DNA of 64,000 nt from Agromyces sp. G08B096 (GTDB lineage Bacteria > Actinomycetota > Actinomycetes > Actinomycetales > Microbacteriaceae), in NCBI RefSeq assembly GCF_040267705.1, contig NZ_CP158374.1:1116001-1180000 (forward strand), read 5' to 3'. Position 1 is the first letter of the stretch. Each line of letters begins with the position of its first letter. The position numbers were made by a program, and so were the translations under genes. Positions 15,694 through 24,071 of this stretch are shown here, piece by piece. The notes beneath the pieces were generated by a model, which saw only the letters and a program-made list of their open reading frames with translations, did not search any database and had not been told where the DNA came from.

Positions 15694-17553
15694 ATGGCAC
15701 ACCTCCTCGGCGCCGAGCGCCTCCACCTCGAGTTCCCGACCCGCACCGTCTTCGACGAGGTCACCCTCGGTCTCGACGAGGGCGACCGGGTCGGCGTCGT
15801 CGGCCGCAACGGCGACGGCAAGTCGACCCTGCTGAAGCTGCTCGCCGGCCGGATCGAGCCCGACTCCGGCCGGGTGACCGTGCGGCGGGGCATCCGCATC
15901 GGCATGCTCGACCAGGCCGACGCCGTCGACCCGCAGCTGACGGTCGCGGAGGCCGTCGTCGGCGGCATCGACGAGCACGTGTGGGCGGGTGATCCTAAGG
16001 TGCGCGATATCCTCGCCGGGCTCCTCGCCGACGTGCCGTGGCAGGCCAGCGTGGGCGATCTCTCGGGCGGCCAGCGTCGCCGCGTCGGTCTCGCCGCGCT
16101 CCTCGTCGGCGACTGGGATGCGATCTTCCTCGACGAGCCGACGAACCACCTCGACGTCGAGGGCATCGCCTGGCTCGCCCGGCATCTGAAGAGCCGGTGG
16201 CCGGCCGGGCAGGGCGCCGTCGTGGTGGTCACCCACGACCGCTGGTTCCTCGACGAGGTCTGCACGGACACCTGGGAGGTGCACGACGGCATCGTCGAGC
16301 CGTTCGAGGGCGGGTACGCCGCCTACGTGCTGCAGCGCGTCGAGCGTGACCGCAGGGCCGCCGCCTCCGAGGCGAAGCGCCGCAACCTCATGCGCAAGGA
16401 GCTCGCGTGGCTCCGGCGGGGGGCGCCGGCGCGCACGGCGAAGCCGAAGTTCCGCATCGAGGCGGCGAACCAGCTCATCGAGCAGGAGCCGCCCGTCCGC
16501 GATCGCGTCGAGCTCAGCCGGCTCGCGGTCTCCCGGCTCGGCAAGGACGTCGTGGACCTCCTCGATGTGGGCGTCGAGTACCCCGCGACGGAGGGCGGCA
16601 CCCGCACGGTGCTCCGCGACATCGAGTGGCGCATCGCGCCGGGGGAGCGGACCGGCATCCTCGGCGTGAACGGTGCAGGCAAGTCGACGCTGCTGGGGCT
16701 CGTGACCGGCGCGGTGCAGCCGACGAGCGGCCGCGTGAAGCGCGGCAAGACCGTGCGCTTCGCGACGCTCAGCCAGGAGCTCGCCGAGCTCGCGGAGTGG
16801 GGAGACGAACGCGTGAGCGCGGTCGTCGCGGCGCAGCAGCGCAGCTACACGATCGGCACGGGATCGAAGGCGGTCGAGCTGACCCCGGGGCAGCTGCTCG
16901 AACGGCTGGGGTTCACGAACGCCCAGCTCGCCACACCCGTGAAGCAGCTCTCGGGCGGCCGGAAGCGGCGGCTGCAGCTGCTGCTGATCCTCCTCGAAGA
17001 GCCCAACGTGCTGATCCTCGACGAGCCGACCAACGACCTCGACACCGACATGCTCGCGGCGATCGAGGACCTCCTCGACTCGTGGCCGGGCACGCTGCTC
17101 GTCGTCAGCCACGACCGCTACCTCGTGGAGCGGGTGACCGACCAGCAGTACGCCATTCTCGACGGGCATCTCCGGCATCTGCCCGGCGGCGTCGACCAGT
17201 ACCTCGACCTGCGCCGCCAGGGCGAGGCGGCGGGCGTCGCGAGGGCCGCCGCCGAGCGGAGCGGCAGCGGGACGGGCGGTGGCGCGGCCGTCGCAGCGGA
17301 TGCCTCGCCGGCCGGGGAGCCGGCGCTGTCGGGCGCCGACCGCCGGGCGGCGGAGAAGGAGCTCGCCTCGATCGATCGCCGCCTGGAACGGCTCCAGGCG
17401 GAGATCGCCGCTCAGCACGAGAAGCTCGCACGGCACGACCAGTCCGACTACGTGGGGCTCGGGGCGCTGGGCGACGAACTCTCGGCGCTCGAGGCGTCCG
17501 TGGCCGAACTCGAAACGCGCTGGCTCGAAGTATCCGAGCGTTTGGAGTCATAG
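15694..17553 (+). CDS. ABC-F family ATP-binding protein (Uup-like)
   Basis: A 619-residue soluble protein with two ABC ATPase domains and no membrane segment. Walker A motifs are GRNGDGKST (38-46) and GVNGAGKST; signatures are LSGGQRRR and LSGGRKRR; Walker B motifs are FLDEPTNHLD and ILDEPTNDLD. A linker rich in Arg joins the domains, and a C-terminal coiled coil of about 80 residues resembles Uup. ABC-F proteins of this type act on ribosomes or, for Uup, on branched DNA; resistance-type members cannot be excluded. TAGGCT (15679-15684) is 9 nt before the ATG. Confidence 0.9.
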   Translation: MAHLLGAERLHLEFPTRTVFDEVTLGLDEGDRVGVVGRNGDGKSTLLKLLAGRIEPDSGRVTVRRGIRIGMLDQADAVDPQLTVAEAVVGGIDEHVWAGDPKVRDILAGLLADVPWQASVGDLSGGQRRRVGLAALLVGDWDAIFLDEPTNHLDVEGIAWLARHLKSRWPAGQGAVVVVTHDRWFLDEVCTDTWEVHDGIVEPFEGGYAAYVLQRVERDRRAAASEAKRRNLMRKELAWLRRGAPARTAKPKFRIEAANQLIEQEPPVRDRVELSRLAVSRLGKDVVDLLDVGVEYPATEGGTRTVLRDIEWRIAPGERTGILGVNGAGKSTLLGLVTGAVQPTSGRVKRGKTVRFATLSQELAELAEWGDERVSAVVAAQQRSYTIGTGSKAVELTPGQLLERLGFTNAQLATPVKQLSGGRKRRLQLLLILLEEPNVLILDEPTNDLDTDMLAAIEDLLDSWPGTLLVVSHDRYLVERVTDQQYAILDGHLRHLPGGVDQYLDLRRQGEAAGVARAAAERSGSGTGGGAAVAADASPAGEPALSGADRRAAEKELASIDRRLERLQAEIAAQHEKLARHDQSDYVGLGALGDELSALEASVAELETRWLEVSERLES

Positions 17554-17560
17554 GGTCGCA

Positions 17561-17606
17561 GGATCTGTGACGCTTCGTGACCACGTGGTGATCCGAGCGC
17601 AGATCC
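17561..17606 (+). promoter_or_regulatory. alternative inverted repeats upstream of metQ
   Basis: GGATCTG (17561-17567) can pair with CAGATCC (17600-17606), or its first five bases can pair with GATCC (17589-17593). The interval also holds the palindrome CCACGTGG (17581-17588). It may be the ABC-F terminator or an operator; no known riboswitch consensus fits. Confidence 0.35.
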
Positions 17607-17734
17607 TTCACGTACGGTGGAACGGCACCCGCGATCGCGGCATCGACGCCCCCACCGACACCCTCCGTGGCGGAGCCATGCCTGCCCACGCCGACCAGCG
17701 GCCCGATCGCGTGCGCCACCGAGAGAGGAACCCC

Positions 17735-18655
17735 ATGTCACGCCGCATCACATCCCGCCGTCTCACCACCGCCATCGCCGCTCTCGCGACGGTGCCGCTC
17801 GTCGCCGCGCTCGCCGCGTGCGCGTCGCCCGCGTCCGGCGGGTCGGATGCCTCCGGCTCCGACGACGTCGTCCGCATCGGCGTCGTGGGCAAGGGCGACC
17901 CCCAGTGGGCCGCGTTCGAGGAGGCCGCGGCCGACGAGGGCATCACCATCGAGATCGTCGACTTCGGCGACTACGCCCAGCCGAACCCCGCCACGACCGA
18001 GGGCGAGCTCGACCTCAACCAGTTCCAGCACATCGTCTACCTCGCCGACTACAACGTGTCGGCCGGTGAGGACCTCACCCCGATCGGCTCGACCGCGATC
18101 TACCCGCTCGGCCTCTACTCGACGAAGTACGACTCCGTCGACGACATCCCCGACGGCGAGACGGTCGCCGTGCCGAACGACGCCTCGAACCAGGCCCGTG
18201 GCCTCCTCGTGCTGCAGTCGGCCGGCCTCATCGAGCTGAAGAGCGGCGGCACGATCTTCTCCGACCTCGCCGACGTCGACGAGGCGAAGTCGAAGGTCAA
18301 GGTCACCGCGCTCGAGGCCTCGCTCACGCCCACGTCGCTGCCCGACGTCGCCGCGGCGATCATCAACAACGACTTCGTCGGCGACGCGGGGCTCTCCTTC
18401 GACGACGCGATCGCGCAGGACGACCCCGAGGACCCGAACGCGCTGCCCTACGTCAACATCTTCGCCACCCGCGCGGAGGACAAGGACAACGAGACCTACC
18501 TGAAGCTCGTCGAGATCTTCCAGACCGACCCCGAGGTGCAGGCCGGCCTGCTCGAGGCCTCCGGCGACACGGCGGTCGCGGTGACTACCCCGGTCGCCGA
18601 CCTCGAGGAGTCCCTCGCCAAGGTCGAGGCCGACACGAAGGCCGCGAAGGGCTGA
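17735..18655 (+). CDS. metQ: methionine ABC transporter substrate-binding lipoprotein
   Basis: A 306-residue NlpA-family lipoprotein that binds methionine outside the membrane. The signal peptide ends in lipobox LAAC with Cys29. VRIGVVGKGDPQW, TEGELDLNQFQHIVYL and YPLGLYSTKY are family blocks; the C-terminal KAAKG is normal. The ATG at 17735 follows GAGAGGA and begins a clean signal peptide. It is the first gene of metQ-metN-metI, an order that puts the most abundant component promoter-proximal. The roughly 115-nt leader matches no riboswitch I know. Confidence 0.92.
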   Translation: MSRRITSRRLTTAIAALATVPLVAALAACASPASGGSDASGSDDVVRIGVVGKGDPQWAAFEEAAADEGITIEIVDFGDYAQPNPATTEGELDLNQFQHIVYLADYNVSAGEDLTPIGSTAIYPLGLYSTKYDSVDDIPDGETVAVPNDASNQARGLLVLQSAGLIELKSGGTIFSDLADVDEAKSKVKVTALEASLTPTSLPDVAAAIINNDFVGDAGLSFDDAIAQDDPEDPNALPYVNIFATRAEDKDNETYLKLVEIFQTDPEVQAGLLEASGDTAVAVTTPVADLEESLAKVEADTKAAKG

Positions 18656-18661
18656 CCAGTC

Positions 18662-18728
18662 CGATCGCTCGTTCGAGCGATCGCCGCACGAACGGGCGGT
18701 GGCGTCGGGATCCGGCCCCACCGCCCGT
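18662..18728 (+). promoter_or_regulatory. two stable hairpins between metQ and metN
   Basis: Hairpin 1 pairs CGATCGCTC (18662-18670) with GAGCGATCG (18675-18683) across a 4-nt loop. Hairpin 2 pairs ACGGGCGGTGG (18692-18702) with CCACCGCCCGT (18718-18728). Both stems are perfect. They could protect the metQ mRNA 3' end or attenuate metNI, giving more binding protein than transporter. Confidence 0.65.
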
Positions 18729-18769
18729 CGGTGCGTGTGAGGTCGGTGCGTGAGAGAAGGAGCATCCAG

Positions 18770-19798
18770 ATGGCGCTCGTCGCCCTGAAGAACGTCACCA
18801 AGACGTACCCGCCGAGGGCCAAGGGCGGGCACGAGGTCGTCGCCGTCGACGACGTCACCCTCGAGGTCGAGGCGGGCGACGTGTACGGCATCATCGGCTA
18901 CTCGGGTGCCGGCAAGTCCACGCTCGTGCGGCTCGTGAACGCCCTCGAGCCGGCGACCTCGGGCAGCATCCGCGTCGACGGCCGGGAGATCACCGGCCTG
19001 CCGGAGCGCGAGCTGCGCGGCATCCGGCTCGGCATCGGCATGATCTTCCAGCAGTTCAACCTGTTCAACTCCAAGACGGTGCACGCGAACGTCGCCTACC
19101 CGCTGCAGGTCGCCGGATGGTCGAAGTCCGAGATCGCCGCCCGCGTCGCCGAGCTGCTCGAGTTCGTGGGCCTGCGGGACAAGGCGCGGAACTACCCCGA
19201 CCAGCTCTCGGGCGGGCAGAAGCAGCGCGTGGGCATCGCCCGCGCGCTCGCCACGTCGCCCCGGCTGCTGCTCGCGGACGAGGCCACGAGCGCGCTCGAC
19301 CCCGAGACGACGCAGGAGGTCCTCGACCTGCTGAAGCGGGTGAACCGGGAGTTCGGGGTCACGATCATCGTGATCACCCACGAGATGGACGTCATCCAGT
19401 CGATCGCCACGAAGGTGGCCGTCATGGACGGGGGCCGAGTCATCGAGAACGGCGACGTGTTCGACGTCTTCTCCGACCCGCAGAACCCCTCCTCGAAGCG
19501 GTTCGTGTCGACGGTGATCAAGGGGGTGCCCTCGCCCGCCGAGCTCGCGGTGCTGCGCGAGCGCCACGAGGGGCGGATCGTGACGATCTCGTTCCGCGAC
19601 GGCGACGCGTCGCAGGCGCAGGTCTTCCTCGAGCTCGCGAACGCGGGCCTCGACTTCGAGCTGGTCTACGGCGGGATCAACGACATCCAGGGCCGCGCCT
19701 TCGGGCACCTGACCCTCGCGATCCGAGGTGCGGCGAGCTCGATCGACGCCGCGCTCGCCTCGATCGCCGACCGCGCCGACGTGACGGAGGCCCGCTGA
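18770..19798 (+). CDS. metN: methionine ABC transporter ATP-binding protein
   Basis: A 342-residue ATPase of the methionine importer. Walker A is GYSGAGKST, the signature LSGGQKQR, and Walker B LLADEATSALD. The C-terminal NIL domain (about 280-340, from RIVTISF) is the regulatory methionine-binding, ACT-like domain that shuts transport down at high internal methionine. GAAGGAG (18756-18762) is the ribosome-binding site. The TGA stop overlaps the metI ATG. Confidence 0.95.
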   Translation: MALVALKNVTKTYPPRAKGGHEVVAVDDVTLEVEAGDVYGIIGYSGAGKSTLVRLVNALEPATSGSIRVDGREITGLPERELRGIRLGIGMIFQQFNLFNSKTVHANVAYPLQVAGWSKSEIAARVAELLEFVGLRDKARNYPDQLSGGQKQRVGIARALATSPRLLLADEATSALDPETTQEVLDLLKRVNREFGVTIIVITHEMDVIQSIATKVAVMDGGRVIENGDVFDVFSDPQNPSSKRFVSTVIKGVPSPAELAVLRERHEGRIVTISFRDGDASQAQVFLELANAGLDFELVYGGINDIQGRAFGHLTLAIRGAASSIDAALASIADRADVTEAR

Positions 19799-20457
19799 TG
19801 GATCGCCTGTTCGAGCTCGGCAGCGAGTTCTGGGTCGCCGCCGCCGAGACGCTGTACATGGTGGCCCTCACGCTCCTCATCGGCGGCTTCTTCGGGCTGC
19901 TGCTCGGGATCGTCCTCTACTCGACGAGACCCGGCAGCCTGCTGTCGAACCGGCCTGTGTTCACCATCGTGAACGTCGTCATCAACTTCTTCCGGCCGAT
20001 CCCGTTCATCATCTTCCTCGCGGCGATCCAGCCGCTCGCGCGGTACGTGATCGGCGTCGGCATCGGCAACAACGCGCTGATCTTCTCGCTGTCGATCGCG
20101 TCATCGTTCGCGATCGCGCGGATCGTCGAGCAGAACTTGATCACCGTGTCGCCGGGCGCGGTCGAGGCGGCGCGCGCGATGGGTGCCGGGCCGTTCCGCA
20201 TCCTCCGCACCGTCGTGATCCCCGAGGCGCTCGGCCCGCTCATTTTGGGGTACACCTTCGTGCTCGTCGCGATCGTCGACATGACCGCGATGGCGGGCTT
20301 CATCGGCGGCGGCGGGCTCGGCAACTTCGCCCTCGTCTACGGGTACCGCCAGTTCGAGCCGGCGATCACGTGGGCCGCGCTGCTGCTCATCGTGGTGTTC
20401 GTGCAGGGGCTGCAGTTCTTCGGCAACTGGCTCGCGCGGAAGGTGCTGCGGCGCTGA
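19798..20457 (+). CDS. metI: methionine ABC transporter permease
   Basis: A 219-residue permease with five predicted helices. The EAA loop reads EAARAMGAGPFRILRTVVIPEALGP, which contacts MetN, and AMAGFIGGGGLGNFALVYGY is the MetI hallmark. Its ATG overlaps the metN stop by one base (TGATG), so the pair is coupled. A strong bidirectional terminator follows. Confidence 0.95.
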   Translation: MDRLFELGSEFWVAAAETLYMVALTLLIGGFFGLLLGIVLYSTRPGSLLSNRPVFTIVNVVINFFRPIPFIIFLAAIQPLARYVIGVGIGNNALIFSLSIASSFAIARIVEQNLITVSPGAVEAARAMGAGPFRILRTVVIPEALGPLILGYTFVLVAIVDMTAMAGFIGGGGLGNFALVYGYRQFEPAITWAALLLIVVFVQGLQFFGNWLARKVLRR

Positions 20458-20494
20458 GCCGCGGCCGCCGGCACCCGCGCCGACGGCCCGGCAG

Positions 20495-20530
20495 ACGGAT
20501 GCCCCGGACCGCTCGGTCCGGGGCATCCGT
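20495..20530. terminator. bidirectional terminator between metI and aztD
   Basis: A perfect 16-bp stem, ACGGATGCCCCGGACC against its complement, with loop GCTC. It separates two convergent genes. Each arm contains the window-wide heptamer GGATGCC / GGCATCC. Confidence 0.88.
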
Positions 20531-20544
20531 GTCGATCGACGGGG

Positions 20545-21822
20545 TCAGTGGCCGCTGCCGACTCCGGTGAGCTCGTTCGGGACGTGCGGCAGCTCCGCCG
20601 TGCGGACGACCTCGGCGGCCTCCAGGTCGACGACGTGCACCGCGGATGCCTCGGGGTCGGTGACGAGCACGCGGTGGCCGTCGACCGTGATCGTCGGCCG
20701 TGGCGACTGCCAGTCCATGGGCTCGGTCCACGGCTCGACCACGGGGATCCGGTTCACGACCGCGCCGGTCGCGGGGTCGATGACGTGGATGGCGCCGTCG
20801 GTGCCGAGGACGAGGGCCTCACCGTGGGCGCCGCGCGCCAGGGACCGGAACGTGTAGCTCGTGCCGAGGTCGACGAGGCGGAGGGCGGTCGCGGGATCCG
20901 CGCTCGCCGTGTCGATGAGCGCGATGCGCGTGGGACGCTCGAGTTCGGCGTCGGGGTCGGTCTTGTAATCGCCGAGGACCACTGACGACTCGGGGCTGCC
21001 GGCCTGGTTGCCGATGCGGCCGTAGGCGTCGGGGGCGGCGATCTTCGTGAACGCGCCGTCGCGCCAGACGACGGCGCCGTCTTCGCAGCCGAGCACGACC
21101 ACGCCGCCGGCCGCGACGGTCTCGCCGTGCACGCCGGGGCAGGCGTCGGTGCGGGCGATCTCGGCGCGGTCGGCGTCGAGCACGATCGCCCCCGAGCGGG
21201 AGTCTTCGGTGCCGACCGTGGTGAGCAGGCCGCCGTCCTCGAGGGCGACGGCGACGCCGTGGTGGGCGGCGGCGCTGCGGTACGTCTCGGTGTCGACATC
21301 GTCGACGGCGTCGGCGTTGCGGAGGTCGTCGGACTCGAACAGGGCCACCTCGCCCGTGCCGTCGGCGAAGAGGGCGGTCGTGCCAGCGTGCACCGTGACG
21401 TGGCCGGGGTGCTCGGCGGGGAACACGAGATCGGTGAGCTCCGGCGCCTCGGCGTAGAAGTGGTCGTGGTCGCCGTGCTCCTCGACGGTCACGCCGGTGT
21501 CGAGCACGCGGAAGCCCTCGTCGGTCGAGACGAAGACGCGGCGGCCGTCGCCCGCGGGGTTCACGCGGAGGAAGCCCTCCGCGGGCAGGTCGGCGACGAC
21601 CTCGAGCGTGTCGCCCTCGAGGACGAGCACACCGCCGTCGTAGGTCGCCACGAGGCGCGTGGCGGCGACCTCGGTCTCGCCCGTCGTGTCGGTGCCGGAG
21701 CCGGATGCGGTGGAGGGCTCGGCGCGGCCGCCGGCGCAGGCGGTGAGCGCCAGAGCGAGCGCGGCGGCGCCGGCGCTCGCCGCGAGGAAAGTGGTCGGTC
21801 GGGATCGTCGGATTGCGGTCAT
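20545..21822 (-). CDS. aztD: AztD-like zinc metallochaperone lipoprotein
   Basis: A 425-residue secreted beta-propeller-like protein. The signal peptide ends in LTAC with Cys29, so it is lipid-anchored. YDGGVLVLEGDTLEVV and later repeats fit the AztD chaperone fold, and EHGDHDHFYA (115-124) supplies a metal-binding cluster (His116, His119, His121). In Paracoccus AztD delivers zinc to the AztC binding protein. No aztABC importer is in this window, so it may work with a distant system. Promoter TTGAGA-N17-TACGGT (21830-21858 on the minus strand) is overlapped by a Zur/Fur-like box, and the start is leaderless (7 nt). Confidence 0.82.
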   Translation of the reverse strand: MTAIRRSRPTTFLAASAGAAALALALTACAGGRAEPSTASGSGTDTTGETEVAATRLVATYDGGVLVLEGDTLEVVADLPAEGFLRVNPAGDGRRVFVSTDEGFRVLDTGVTVEEHGDHDHFYAEAPELTDLVFPAEHPGHVTVHAGTTALFADGTGEVALFESDDLRNADAVDDVDTETYRSAAAHHGVAVALEDGGLLTTVGTEDSRSGAIVLDADRAEIARTDACPGVHGETVAAGGVVVLGCEDGAVVWRDGAFTKIAAPDAYGRIGNQAGSPESSVVLGDYKTDPDAELERPTRIALIDTASADPATALRLVDLGTSYTFRSLARGAHGEALVLGTDGAIHVIDPATGAVVNRIPVVEPWTEPMDWQSPRPTITVDGHRVLVTDPEASAVHVVDLEAAEVVRTAELPHVPNELTGVGSGH

Positions 21823-21842
21823 GGCGGCCACCGTATCGTTAA

Positions 21843-21857
21843 CGATAATCATTCTCA
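21843..21857 (-). promoter_or_regulatory. Zur/Fur-like box over the aztD promoter
   Basis: On the minus strand the site reads TGAGAATGATTATCG, close to the actinobacterial Zur pattern TGAnAATGATTnTCA. It overlaps the -35 element (TTGAGA, 21853-21858) and spacer, ideal for repression by a zinc-loaded regulator. The perfect palindrome ATCGTTAACGAT (21835-21846) adjoins it. Confidence 0.72.
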
Positions 21858-21913
21858 AAACGGCGCCGGCACGAATTCGGCCGACCCCCGCGTTCCACGA
21901 GACGGCGGTGCGC

Positions 21914-22405
21914 TCAGTCGAACCCGAGGCTGAGCTTGCGGAGAAGTCCCGCGAGCCGCTTCTGCTCGGCCGCGGGCAGGGTCTGCAGCAGCTCCGCCTC
22001 CGCGTCGACGAGCCGCGTGATGGCCGCATCGACCCGGGTGAGCCCCGCCCCGCTCATCTCCACGAGGATGCCGCGGCCGTCGCGCGGGTCGGTCTGCCGG
22101 GTCACGAGACCCCGCTCGACGAGCCGGTCGATGCGGTTGGTCATCGTGCCGCTCGAGACGAGCGTCTGCTGCAGCAACGACTTCGGCGACAGCCGGTACG
22201 GCGAGCCCGCCCGGCGCAGCGCCGACAGCACGTCGAACTCCCACGACTCCAGCTCCGACCGGGCGAACGCCTGCTTCCTCGCCCGGTCGAGGTGCTTCGA
22301 GAGGCGGGCGACGCGCGAGAGCACCTGCAGCGGCGCGAAGTCGAGATCGGGTCGCTCGCGCTCCCAGTCCTCGACGATGCGGTCCACCTCGTCTGCTTCG
22401 GTCAC
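21914..22405 (-). CDS. MarR family transcriptional regulator
   Basis: A 163-residue winged-helix regulator. The recognition region is LSPKSLLQQTLVSSGTMTNRIDRLVERGLVTRQTDPRDGRG, a standard MarR helix-wing pattern, flanked by N- and C-terminal dimerisation helices. The start is GTG 22405; an ATG a few bases upstream is out of frame. CATAAT (22412-22417) lies 6 nt before it (leaderless). It precedes aztD on the same strand by 91 bp, but aztD has its own promoter. Target and ligand unknown. Confidence 0.9.
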   Translation of the reverse strand: MTEADEVDRIVEDWERERPDLDFAPLQVLSRVARLSKHLDRARKQAFARSELESWEFDVLSALRRAGSPYRLSPKSLLQQTLVSSGTMTNRIDRLVERGLVTRQTDPRDGRGILVEMSGAGLTRVDAAITRLVDAEAELLQTLPAAEQKRLAGLLRKLSLGFD

Positions 22406-22524
22406 CCGTTCATTATGGTCGCGCCGGAGCGGTGGAGCGGGATGCCGCGGCCCGCGGCATCCCGTCGCCGCATGGCAGACTTGAGGGCGCGCGAGCGGCG
22501 GGTCGACCCGCCCGGCCCGCGCGG

Positions 22525-22596
22525 TCCGCCATGGTGTAACGGCAGCACGACAGCCTTTGGAGCTGTGAGGACCAGGTTCGAATCCTGGTGGCGGAG
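22525..22596 (+). tRNA. tRNA-Gln (UUG anticodon)
   Basis: A 72-nt cloverleaf. The acceptor arm pairs TCCGCCA (22525-22531) with TGGCGGA (22589-22595), discriminator G at 22596. Anticodon stem ACAGC/GCTGT encloses CTTTGGA, giving anticodon TTG. The T arm is CCAGG-TTCGAAT-CCTGG. CCA is not encoded. CAGACT (22476-22481) is a possible -10, about 43 nt upstream. Confidence 0.95.
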
Positions 22597-22597
22597 C

Positions 22598-24040
22598 ATG
22601 ACCGATGAGAAGCTCGCGATCGTCGTCCTCGCCGCAGGGCAGGGCACCCGCATGAAGTCCGCCCTGCCCAAGCTGCTGCACCCGCTCGCCGGAGCGCCGA
22701 TCGTGGCGCACGTGCTCGCCACCGCCCGCGCCCTCGACGCCGCCCGGGTGCTCGCCGTCGTCCGCCACGAGCGCGACCTCGTCGCCGCCGCCGTCGAGGC
22801 CGAACTGCCCGGCACGGTCATCGTCGACCAGGACGACGTGCCCGGCACGGGCCGCGCCGTCGAGCTCGCGCTCGACGCCCTCGGCGACTTCGACGGCGAG
22901 GTGCTCGTGCTGAACGGGGACGTGCCGCTGCTGAACGCCGACACCCTCGCCGGGTTCCTCGCGCAGCACCGCGGCACGGGCGTCGCGGCATCCGTGCTGT
23001 CCGCGCACTACGCCGACCCGAGCGGCTACGGGCGCATCGTGCGCTCCGGCGACGGCGCCTTCGACCGCATCGTCGAGCAGAAGGACGCCTCCGAGGCCGA
23101 GCTCGCACTCGACGAGATCAACGCCGGCATCTACGCGTTCGGCGCCGGGGCACTCCGCGACCAGCTCGCGAACCTCACCACCGACAACGCGCAGGGCGAG
23201 AAGTACCTCACCGATGTCATCGGGCTGCTCCGCGCGGCCGGGTCCGAGGTCGAGGCGCTGCCCGTGTCCGAGCCGTGGCTCGTCGCGGGCATCAACGACC
23301 GCGCCCAGCTCGCCGAGACCGCCGCCCGGCTGAACGCGCTCATCGTGCGCGGCTGGCAGCTGAACGGCGTCACGATCGAAGACCCGGCGACGACCTGGAT
23401 CGACCTCGCCGTGCGCATCGAACCCGACGTCACGATCCGCCCGGGCACCCAGCTGAAGGGCGCGACCGCGATCGCCACCGGCGCCGTCGTCGGCCCCGAC
23501 ACGACCCTCGTCGACTGCGAGATCGGCGCGAACGCCGAGGTGAAGCGGACCGACGCCACGCTCGCCGTCATCGGCGAGGGCGCGTCGGTCGGCCCGTTCG
23601 CCTACCTGCGCCCCGGCACCGTGCTGGATGCCTCGGGCAAGATCGGCACCTTCGTCGAGACGAAGAACGCCCGCATCGGCCGCGGCAGCAAGGTGCCCCA
23701 CCTGTCGTACATCGGCGACACCGAGATCGGCGTCGAGTCCAACGTCGGCGCCGGCTCGATCACGGCCAACTACGACGGCGTGAACAAGCACCGCACCAGC
23801 ATCGGATCGCACGTCCGCACGGGCTCGCACGGCGTCTTCGTCGCGCCCGTTACGATTGGAGACGGCGCGTACACGGGAGCCGGCACGGTCGTCCGAAAGG
23901 ATGTCCCCGCCGGGGCGCTCGCCATCAACGTCGCGCCCCAGCGCAACATCGAGGGTTGGGTCGAGCAGCACCGCTCGGGCACCGCGGCCGCGGAAGCGGC
24001 AGCGGCGGCACGGGAGGCCCGGGAGACCGACGTCGACTGA
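22598..24040 (+). CDS. glmU: bifunctional UDP-N-acetylglucosamine pyrophosphorylase / glucosamine-1-phosphate N-acetyltransferase
   Basis: A 480-residue cytoplasmic enzyme supplying UDP-GlcNAc for peptidoglycan. The N-terminal uridylyltransferase starts VVLAAGQGTRMKSALPK (9-25). The C-terminal left-handed beta-helix acetyltransferase contains KRTDATLAVIGEG, VPHLSYIGDTEIG and the conserved GAGSITANYDG. The ATG lies one base after the tRNA-Gln discriminator, with no normal Shine-Dalgarno, so it is probably co-transcribed with the tRNA and exposed as a leaderless message by tRNA 3' processing. prs follows after 31 bp. Confidence 0.96.
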   Translation: MTDEKLAIVVLAAGQGTRMKSALPKLLHPLAGAPIVAHVLATARALDAARVLAVVRHERDLVAAAVEAELPGTVIVDQDDVPGTGRAVELALDALGDFDGEVLVLNGDVPLLNADTLAGFLAQHRGTGVAASVLSAHYADPSGYGRIVRSGDGAFDRIVEQKDASEAELALDEINAGIYAFGAGALRDQLANLTTDNAQGEKYLTDVIGLLRAAGSEVEALPVSEPWLVAGINDRAQLAETAARLNALIVRGWQLNGVTIEDPATTWIDLAVRIEPDVTIRPGTQLKGATAIATGAVVGPDTTLVDCEIGANAEVKRTDATLAVIGEGASVGPFAYLRPGTVLDASGKIGTFVETKNARIGRGSKVPHLSYIGDTEIGVESNVGAGSITANYDGVNKHRTSIGSHVRTGSHGVFVAPVTIGDGAYTGAGTVVRKDVPAGALAINVAPQRNIEGWVEQHRSGTAAAEAAAAAREARETDVD

Positions 24041-24071
24041 CACCGGAGCCGGTGGGAAAAGGACAGCACAT

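Noticed and set aside
13678..17436. A 1252-codon open frame on the minus strand
   Set aside because: It is antisense to rsmA, DUF4287, ispE and the ABC-F gene, has Arg/His/Asp-rich composition typical of GC-rich shadow frames, and shows no domain.
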